Positions 1 through 5,755 of a DNA stretch of 5,755 bases are shown piece after piece. A program made the position numbers and the translations under genes. Positions within the stretch are counted from its first letter, which is position 1, and every line of letters starts with the position of its first letter. The notes below the pieces were generated by a model. It did not search any database, was not told the origin of the DNA, and worked only from the letters and a program-made list of their open reading frames with translations. Source of the DNA: Anderseniella sp. (GTDB lineage Bacteria > Pseudomonadota > Alphaproteobacteria > Rhizobiales > Aestuariivirgaceae); NCBI GenBank assembly GCA_013041995.1, contig JABDRA010000493.1:1-5755 (forward strand), written 5' to 3'.

Positions 1-228
1 GTCGTGGGGTTTCTTGTCCGGCCTGTCCGGCACTTCGCCACCTCTCAGGATGTCAACTTTCTCCCAACCGCGCTCACCCAGGGCTTTTTCGGCTTCCTTG
101 TGTGCTGCGCCGGGATTCCTTGCCGAAACAAAAACAACAAAACCCCGATCCGGATTATCAGCAACACCTTCCTTGTGCCCACCCTGGCCGAGAAACATAT
201 AGACTGATCGTTTCAAGTTGAATGCCAC
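1..228 (-). CDS. Small hypothetical protein downstream of rpoC, 3' end cut by window edge
   Basis: An open frame of 76 codons runs off the left edge with no stop. It begins at GTG (228-226), five bases after a perfect AGGAGG (239-234). An in-frame TGA at 243-241 limits how far upstream the start can lie. The first residues read MAFNLKRSVYMFLGQGG. A glycine-rich, charged stretch follows (about 13-29), then a hydrophobic beta-like segment FVVFVSARN (30-38), an amphipathic helix-like segment rich in Ala, Glu and Lys (39-53), a Gly-Trp pair (54-55), another strand-like piece (57-62), and a Pro/Asp/Lys-rich tail (66-76). The strand-helix-strand pattern looks like a small soluble alpha/beta protein; there is no clear signal peptide or membrane segment. 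I do not recognise the family and assign no function. A second possible start is ATG at 198-196 (codon 11), but it lacks a comparable ribosome binding site. The gene lies on the same strand as rpoC but beyond its terminator, so it is probably expressed separately. Confidence 0.72.
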   Translation of the reverse strand, partial: MAFNLKRSVYMFLGQGGHKEGVADNPDRGFVVFVSARNPGAAHKEAEKALGERGWEKVDILRGGEVPDRPDKKPHD

Positions 229-233
229 CAGGG

Positions 234-239
234 CCTCCT
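234..239 (-). promoter_or_regulatory. Ribosome binding site of the small hypothetical gene
   Basis: The minus strand reads ACAGGAGGCCCTGGTGGCA. The full six-base AGGAGG lies five bases before the GTG, ideal spacing, and this decides the GTG start over the internal ATG at 198. The left foot of the 245-282 palindrome ends only five bases upstream of this site. Confidence 0.75.
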
Positions 240-244
240 GTCAC

Positions 245-282
245 TAGAGCAACATGGGTTCAAATGAATCCATGTTGCTCTA
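245..282. repeat. 38-bp near-perfect palindrome just upstream of the hypothetical gene
   Basis: The outer arms TAGAGCAACATGG (245-257) and CCATGTTGCTCTA (270-282) are exact reverse complements. After one mismatched position (258/269; G-U wobble in plus-strand RNA, C-A mismatch in minus-strand RNA) the symmetry resumes with TTCA (259-262) against TGAA (265-268), leaving only AA at the centre. So 17 of 19 possible pairs match. There is no T-run on either side, so it is not a classic intrinsic terminator. It could be a dispersed intergenic repeat of the REP/RIME type, an operator, or a hairpin in the leader of the downstream gene. The palindrome is seen directly; the role is undetermined. Confidence 0.85.
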
Positions 283-305
283 ACACTTTGAATGCGATCA
301 AGCTT

Positions 306-336
306 ATGATTTTTGGTTAGTTCAACCAAAAATCAT
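306..336. repeat. 31-bp AT-rich palindrome in the rpoC downstream spacer
   Basis: The arms ATGATTTTTGGTT (306-318) and AACCAAAAATCAT (324-336) are perfect 13-bp inverted repeats around a five-base loop (319-323). The stem is AT-rich and no T-run follows on either strand, so terminator function is unlikely. Its sequence is unrelated to the palindrome at 245-282, from which it is separated by 23 bases. A small palindrome ATCTAGAT (341-348) sits on its rpoC side. The two long palindromes together resemble the composite dispersed repeats common between genes in Rhizobiales genomes; that assignment is inference. Confidence 0.82.
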
Positions 337-366
337 CCTGATCTAGATGAACGCCGGATAACCGCG

Positions 367-403
367 AAATAAAAACCGCCGCGATCCATGGTGATCGCGG
401 CGG
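367..403 (-). terminator. Intrinsic (Rho-independent) terminator of the rpoBC transcript
   Basis: Read on the minus strand, an 11-bp GC-rich stem CCGCCGCGATC (403-393) pairs perfectly with GATCGCGGCGG (386-376) around a six-base loop (392-387). It is followed directly by TTTTTATTT (375-367). A strong GC stem plus U-tract is the textbook intrinsic terminator. The stem begins 41 bases after the rpoC stop codon, so this is the expected end of the rpoB-rpoC message. No matching T-run lies on the other side, so it appears one-directional. Confidence 0.92.
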
Positions 404-444
404 CCAGAGATTGTCAATCATGTCACGTCATTTGACGGCAACAC

Positions 445-3400
445 TCACTCGCCTGCCGCTGCCGGCTCTTCTGCTGGTTCGCTTGCATCCTCAACGGCAA
501 CCTTGGCCTGTTCATCCAGGATCAAACCGTCGCGCTTGTCAGCAACCGATTTGAAACGGGACAGCATGCCGCCGGTACCGGCCGGTATCAGACGGCCCAC
601 GATGACGTTTTCCTTGAGACCTTCCAGCGTATCCACCTTGCCGCTGATCGCAGCCTCGGTAAGCACGCGGGTCGTTTCCTGGAACGAGGCTGCCGAAATG
701 AATGACCGCGTCTGCAGGCTTGCCTTGGTGATACCAAGCAGGACCGGAACACCGGAAGCAGGCTTTTTGCCCTCATCCGCCATTTTGGCATTGATGTTTT
801 CCAGCTCCGTACGGTCAAGTTGTTCACCGGACAGAAGCGACGTATCGCCCTGCTCGGTGATTTCGACCTTCTGAAGCATCTGGCGAACAATAACCTCGAT
901 GTGCTTGTCATTGATGCTCACACCCTGCAGGCGATAAACCTCCTGCACTTCATTGACGAGATAAGTCGCCAGCTCTTCAACACCTTTAATGGCAAGGATG
1001 TCATGAGGAGCCGGGTGACCATCAAGGATGTACTCGCCCTTCTCGATGAAATCGCCTTCCTGAACCGGAAGATGCTTGCCCTTCGGGATCAGATATTCAG
1101 ACGGTTCAAGAGACGCGTCTTCCGGCACAATGCGGATGCGGCGCTTGTTCTTGTAGTCACGACCGAACTCAACACGACCGGAGATTTCAGCGATGACCGC
1201 ATGATCCTTCGGACGGCGTGCTTCAAACAACTCGGCAACACGCGGCAGACCGCCGGTGATGTCGCGCGTCTTGGCACTTTCCAGAGGAATACGGGCAAGC
1301 ACGTCACCAGCCTTGATTGCCGAGCCTGGATCAACCGACAAGATTGCATCAACCGACAGAAGATAGCGGGCCTCACCACCACGTGGCAGCTTGAGGATTT
1401 CGCCCTTCTTGTCTTTAATGACGATTGCCGGACGCAGGTCCGCACCACGCGGGCTGGTACGCCAGTCGATCAGGACACGGTTGGTGATACCGGTTGACTC
1501 GTCGGTGACTTCCGACACAGAGATGCCGTCGACCACATCTTCGAATTCAATCTTGCCATCAACCTCGGTCATGACAGGACGCGTGTACGGATCCCATTCG
1601 GCCAGACGCATGCCGCGCTTGATCTTGTCGCCTTCGTTGACGAACAGACGCGCACCCTGCATCAGCTTGTGTACCGCGCGTTCGTGACCCTTTTCATCTT
1701 CGATGACCAGAGACACGTTGCGGCCCAGCGTGATGATCTTGCCCGTGCTGTCGGTGACGACATTGGAGTTGCGCAGCTTGACGATGCCTTCATGGTTCGA
1801 TTCCACGAACGATTCATCCAACACCTGCGCCGTACCACCAATATGGAACGTGCGCATGGTGAGCTGGGTGCCGGGTTCACCGATCGACTGCGCGGCGATA
1901 ACACCGACGGCTTCTCCGTGATTGACCGGTGTACCGCGCGCCAGGTCACGACCGTAGCAACGTGCGCAGACACCAAACCGGGTTTCGCAGGTCAGCACCG
2001 AACGGATGCGGAATTCTTGGATGTTGGCATCCTCGATCTTCTCGACATCTTCCTCGGTAATTTCCCGCATTGCCGGAATGATCACTTCATTGGTCTGCGG
2101 ATGCATCACGTCTTCAGCCGCTGTACGGCCAAGGACACGCGAGCCCAGAGAGGCAATGATTTCACCGGCATCAATGATCGGACGCGCGGTGATCGAGTTT
2201 TCGGTACCGCAATCATCTTCGGCAATGATGGCATCCTGGGCAACGTCAACGAGGCGGCGCGTCAGGTAACCGGAGTTAGCCGTCTTCAAGGCGGTGTCAG
2301 CCAGACCCTTACGGGCTCCGTGGGTGGAGTTGAAGTACTCCAGAACGGTCAGGCCTTCCTTGAAGTTCGAGATGATCGGCGTCTCGATGATTTCACCGGA
2401 CGGTTTGGCCATGAGACCACGCATACCGCCAAGCTGCTTCATCTGGGCCGGAGACCCACGCGCGCCGGAGTGAGCCATCATGTAAATGGAATTCACCGGC
2501 TTTTCGCGCCCGGTCTCCTCGTCGATCTGAACGGCCTGAATACGGCCCATCATTTCATCAGCGACCTTGTCTGTGCACTTGGCCCAGGCGTCAACAACCT
2601 TGTTGTACTTCTCACCCTTGGTGATCAGTCCATCGATGTACTGCTGTTCGTATTCCTTGGCCAGTTCGCGGGATTCAGCAACCAGCTTCTCCTTGGTGTC
2701 GGGAATGACCATGTCATCCTTGCCAAACGAGATGCCGGCCTTGAACGCGTTATAGAAACCAAGGCCCATGATCTTGTCACAGAAAATGACGGATTCTTTC
2801 TGTCCGCAGCCCCGATAGACGTCGTCGATCATCTTGGAGATTTCACGCTTGGTCAGCAGCTTGTTGCAAACCTCAAGTGACATGCCCGGCTGCTTCGGCA
2901 GCAGTTCACCGATTTTCAGGCGGCCCGGGGTTGTTTCGTAAACACGCGACGCCGGGTTACCGTCTTCGTCGATATATTTGAAACGGCCCTTGATCTTGGT
3001 GTGCAGCGTGATCACGCCCGCATGCAGGGCATGATCAACCTCTGCGACATCACCAAACAGCATGCCTTCGCCCGGCTCGTTTTCCTTCATCTGGGAAACG
3101 TAGTACAGGCCAAGAACGATATCCTGCGATGGCACGATAATCGGCTGACCGTTCGCAGGATGCAGAACGTTGTTTGTAGACATCATCAACACACGCGCTT
3201 CCAGCTGAGCTTCCAGCGACAGCGGCACGTGAACCGCCATCTGGTCGCCGTCAAAGTCAGCATTGAAGGCTGCACAGACCAGCGGATGCAGCTGGATTGC
3301 CTTGCCTTCGATAAGCACTGGTTCAAACGCCTGGATGCCAAGCCTATGAAGGGTTGGCGCACGGTTGAGCAGAACCGGATGTTCGCGGATCACCTCGTCC

Positions 3401-4641
3401 AGGATATCCCAGACTTCCGGCTTTTCCTTCTCAACCAGCTTCTTGGCCTGCTTCACTGTCGATGACAGACCTTTGGCGTCAAGGCGCGAATAGATAAACG
3501 GCTTGAACAGTTCCAGCGCCATCTTCTTCGGCAAGCCGCACTGATGCAGCCTGAGTTCCGGACCAACCACGATAACCGAGCGGCCGGAATAGTCGACGCG
3601 CTTGCCGAGCAGGTTCTGACGGAAACGTCCCTGCTTGCCTTTCAGCATGTCTGCCAGTGATTTCAGCGGGCGCTTGTTGGCACCGGTGATGACACGGCCG
3701 CGACGGCCATTGTCGAACAGTGCATCAACAGATTCCTGCAGCATCCGCTTTTCATTGCGGATGATGATGTCAGGCGCACGCAACTCGATCAGCCGCTTCA
3801 GGCGATTGTTGCGGTTGATCACACGGCGATACAGGTCGTTGAGATCCGATGTGGCGAAGCGGCCACCGTCGAGCGGCACCAGCGGACGCAGCTCAGGCGG
3901 GATCACCGGAACGACGGTCAGGATCATCCATTCCGGCTTGTTCCCGGACTCGATGAAGCCTTCCACAATCTTCAGCCGCTTGGCCAGCTTCTTCGGTTTC
4001 AGTTCGGTAGTGGCCTCGGCAATCTCGACGCGAAGATGATCGCGCAGCTTTTCCAGTTCGATACCCATGAGAATTTCACGGATCGCCTCAGCACCGATAC
4101 CTGCGGTGAAGCTGTCAGCACCGTAATGGTCCTGGGCTTCCATAAACTGCTCTTCGGTGAGCAGCTCGCCATGTTTCATCGGCGTCAGGCCAGGCTCTGT
4201 AACGATGTAATTTTCAAAGTACAGAACACGCTCGACATCTTTCAACGTCATGTCCAGCAGCAGTGAAATACGCGATGGCAGAGATTTCAGGAACCAGATG
4301 TGCGCGACCGGCGCCGCCAGATCGATGTGACCCATGCGCTCGCGGCGGACCTTGGCCAAGGTCACTTCCACACCACATTTTTCGCAGATGATGCCTTTGT
4401 ACTTCATCCGCTTGTACTTGCCGCACAGGCACTCATAGTCCTTAACGGGACCAAAAATGCGCGCGCAGAACAGACCATCGCGCTCGGGCTTGAAGGTACG
4501 ATAATTGATGGTTTCCGGCTTTTTGATTTCGCCGAACGACCAGGAGAGAATCTTCTCCGGTGCTGCAATACCAATCCGGATCTGTTCAAAGGTCAGCGGC
4601 TGACCTGCCGGATTGAAAACGTTCATGACCTCATGGTTCAT
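445..4641 (-). CDS. rpoC: DNA-directed RNA polymerase subunit beta-prime (RpoC), complete
   Basis: This is the largest catalytic subunit of RNA polymerase, which with beta, two alpha and omega makes all cellular RNA. From the ATG at 4641 it is 1398 residues, the usual length for alphaproteobacteria, ending in TGA. Visible in order: N-terminal zinc-ribbon cysteines C71, C73, C86 and C89; the rudder and coiled-coil clamp helices that bind sigma (about 261-315); the catalytic NADFDGD at 460-466, whose D462, D464 and D466 hold the active-site magnesium; the bridge helix (about 763-803, with THGARKGLADTALKTANSGY); second zinc-site cysteines C811, C885, C892 and C895; and the trigger loop starting at GEPGTQLTMRTFH (921-933), with M929 and H933. 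The lineage-specific SI3 insertion fills about 940-1127 before the trigger loop resumes at DITGGLPRVAELFEAR. The C-terminus ends in an acidic, Ala/Pro-rich tail (about 1382-1398). An in-frame TTG at 4653 would add four residues but overlaps the ribosome binding site, so ATG 4641 is preferred; it gives the family-typical MNHEVMNVFNP start. No key residue is missing. It follows rpoB by 149 bases and is probably cotranscribed with it. Confidence 0.98.
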   Translation of the reverse strand: MNHEVMNVFNPAGQPLTFEQIRIGIAAPEKILSWSFGEIKKPETINYRTFKPERDGLFCARIFGPVKDYECLCGKYKRMKYKGIICEKCGVEVTLAKVRRERMGHIDLAAPVAHIWFLKSLPSRISLLLDMTLKDVERVLYFENYIVTEPGLTPMKHGELLTEEQFMEAQDHYGADSFTAGIGAEAIREILMGIELEKLRDHLRVEIAEATTELKPKKLAKRLKIVEGFIESGNKPEWMILTVVPVIPPELRPLVPLDGGRFATSDLNDLYRRVINRNNRLKRLIELRAPDIIIRNEKRMLQESVDALFDNGRRGRVITGANKRPLKSLADMLKGKQGRFRQNLLGKRVDYSGRSVIVVGPELRLHQCGLPKKMALELFKPFIYSRLDAKGLSSTVKQAKKLVEKEKPEVWDILDEVIREHPVLLNRAPTLHRLGIQAFEPVLIEGKAIQLHPLVCAAFNADFDGDQMAVHVPLSLEAQLEARVLMMSTNNVLHPANGQPIIVPSQDIVLGLYYVSQMKENEPGEGMLFGDVAEVDHALHAGVITLHTKIKGRFKYIDEDGNPASRVYETTPGRLKIGELLPKQPGMSLEVCNKLLTKREISKMIDDVYRGCGQKESVIFCDKIMGLGFYNAFKAGISFGKDDMVIPDTKEKLVAESRELAKEYEQQYIDGLITKGEKYNKVVDAWAKCTDKVADEMMGRIQAVQIDEETGREKPVNSIYMMAHSGARGSPAQMKQLGGMRGLMAKPSGEIIETPIISNFKEGLTVLEYFNSTHGARKGLADTALKTANSGYLTRRLVDVAQDAIIAEDDCGTENSITARPIIDAGEIIASLGSRVLGRTAAEDVMHPQTNEVIIPAMREITEEDVEKIEDANIQEFRIRSVLTCETRFGVCARCYGRDLARGTPVNHGEAVGVIAAQSIGEPGTQLTMRTFHIGGTAQVLDESFVESNHEGIVKLRNSNVVTDSTGKIITLGRNVSLVIEDEKGHERAVHKLMQGARLFVNEGDKIKRGMRLAEWDPYTRPVMTEVDGKIEFEDVVDGISVSEVTDESTGITNRVLIDWRTSPRGADLRPAIVIKDKKGEILKLPRGGEARYLLSVDAILSVDPGSAIKAGDVLARIPLESAKTRDITGGLPRVAELFEARRPKDHAVIAEISGRVEFGRDYKNKRRIRIVPEDASLEPSEYLIPKGKHLPVQEGDFIEKGEYILDGHPAPHDILAIKGVEELATYLVNEVQEVYRLQGVSINDKHIEVIVRQMLQKVEITEQGDTSLLSGEQLDRTELENINAKMADEGKKPASGVPVLLGITKASLQTRSFISAASFQETTRVLTEAAISGKVDTLEGLKENVIVGRLIPAGTGGMLSRFKSVADKRDGLILDEQAKVAVEDASEPAEEPAAAGE

Positions 4642-4647
4642 GTAATA

Positions 4648-4651
4648 CCTC
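4648..4651 (-). promoter_or_regulatory. Ribosome binding site of rpoC, deciding the start codon
   Basis: The minus strand reads AAGGAATTGAGGTATTACATG. GAGG (4651-4648) lies six bases before the ATG at 4641, good spacing. The upstream TTG at 4653-4651 overlaps this GAGG, so it is unlikely to be the true start. A second purine-rich stretch, AAGGAA, lies slightly further upstream (about 4659-4654). Confidence 0.7.
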
Positions 4652-4709
4652 AATTCCTTGTTCGCGGACGGGGCTGTTTTCCGCTTTTCGGAGTGTCTGG
4701 TTTTTCAAC

Positions 4710-4745
4710 GGAAACTTCCGGACTGGCCCGACGCCGGAGATTTCC
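4710..4745 (-). other. Imperfect hairpin in the rpoB-rpoC spacer
   Basis: In minus-strand RNA, GGAAAU (4745-4740) can pair with GUUUCC (4715-4710), including one G-U pair. After one C-A mismatch, UCCGG (4738-4734) pairs with CCGGA (4721-4717), leaving a 12-base loop. No U-tract directly follows. It lies four bases downstream of the stronger hairpin at 4750-4777. It could be a processing or pausing structure, or chance; the pairing is seen, the role is not known. Confidence 0.45.
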
Positions 4746-4749
4746 ATGT

Positions 4750-4777
4750 CCGGGCAGGAGTGTTGGCCCCTGCCCGG
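4750..4777 (-). other. GC-rich hairpin just after the rpoB stop codon
   Basis: The arms CCGGGCAGG and CCTGCCCGG (4750-4758 and 4769-4777) form a perfect nine-base-pair GC-rich stem around a ten-base loop. It starts 13 bases after the rpoB TAG. The bases after it on the minus strand are ACATGGAAATC, with no U-tract, so I do not call it an intrinsic terminator. Reasonable roles are protecting the rpoB 3' end after mRNA processing, or causing partial attenuation before rpoC; both are inference. Confidence 0.6.
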
Positions 4778-4790
4778 TAATTCTGTCTTG

Positions 4791-5755
<965 letters not shown>

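Noticed and set aside
4..207. Plus-strand open frames of 62-67 codons near the left edge
   Set aside because: They lie opposite the minus-strand gene at 1-228, which has a perfect Shine-Dalgarno and more protein-like composition. The plus-strand frames have no comparable ribosome binding site.
306..336. AT-rich palindrome considered as a second or bidirectional terminator
   Set aside because: The stem has few G/C pairs and no T-run follows it on either strand. A complete terminator already lies between it and rpoC.
243..366. Promoter for the hypothetical gene (for example a TTGGTT ... TAAGCT pair on the minus strand across the 306-336 palindrome)
   Set aside because: The -10 candidate matches the consensus at only three of six positions and the elements fall inside a palindrome, so the match is not distinguishable from chance.
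1669..2880. A 403-codon plus-strand open frame antisense to rpoC (with similar ones at 820-1497 and 3001-3465)
   Set aside because: These frames are codon-for-codon antisense to rpoC. Stops there would require TTA, CTA or TCA codons in rpoC, which this gene rarely uses, so long antisense frames arise passively. The conserved RpoC reading frame fully explains the sequence, and the antisense products look like no known protein.
3200..3300. Possible inactivating change or unusual residue at the RpoC catalytic centre
   Set aside because: The NADFDGD motif and its flanks read intact, with all three magnesium-binding aspartates present; nothing unusual was found.

Overview
The window lies at the end of the rpoBC cluster of an alphaproteobacterium. 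Every recognisable gene reads on the minus strand, so transcription runs from the right edge to the left. The taxonomic call is inference. It rests on the close match of both subunits to alphaproteobacterial RpoB/RpoC as I know them: an RpoC N-terminus of the form MN-EVMN-FNP, an RpoC of about 1,400 residues, and the SI3 insertion in the trigger loop. The moderately GC-rich composition and the style of the intergenic palindromes fit a member of the Hyphomicrobiales (Rhizobiales) or a related order. I cannot name a genus.

Layout in transcription order. (1) 5755-4791: the C-terminal 320 residues of rpoB (RNA polymerase beta), cut by the right edge. (2) 4790-4642: a 149-nt rpoB-rpoC spacer with two predicted hairpins and the rpoC ribosome binding site. 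(3) 4641-445: complete rpoC (RNA polymerase beta-prime), 1398 residues from the ATG I prefer. All catalytic and zinc-binding signatures are intact and there is no frameshift. (4) 444-229: a 216-nt spacer. It holds a strong intrinsic terminator (403-367) that closes the rpoBC transcript, then two unrelated long palindromes (336-306 and 282-245), then a strong Shine-Dalgarno sequence. (5) 228-1: the first 76 codons of a small GTG-initiated protein of unknown function, cut by the left edge.

RpoB and RpoC together form the two jaws and the active centre of RNA polymerase and are made from one operon. The terminator after rpoC suggests the unknown gene is a separate transcription unit or depends on read-through. 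I found no tRNA, rRNA, CRISPR array, insertion sequence or phage-like gene. Long plus-strand open frames inside rpoC and rpoB are antisense shadows.

The coding part is ordinary, highly conserved housekeeping sequence. I see no evidence of an undescribed multi-gene system. The parts worth a second look are the paired palindromes downstream of rpoC, the unknown gene they precede, and the structured rpoB-rpoC spacer.
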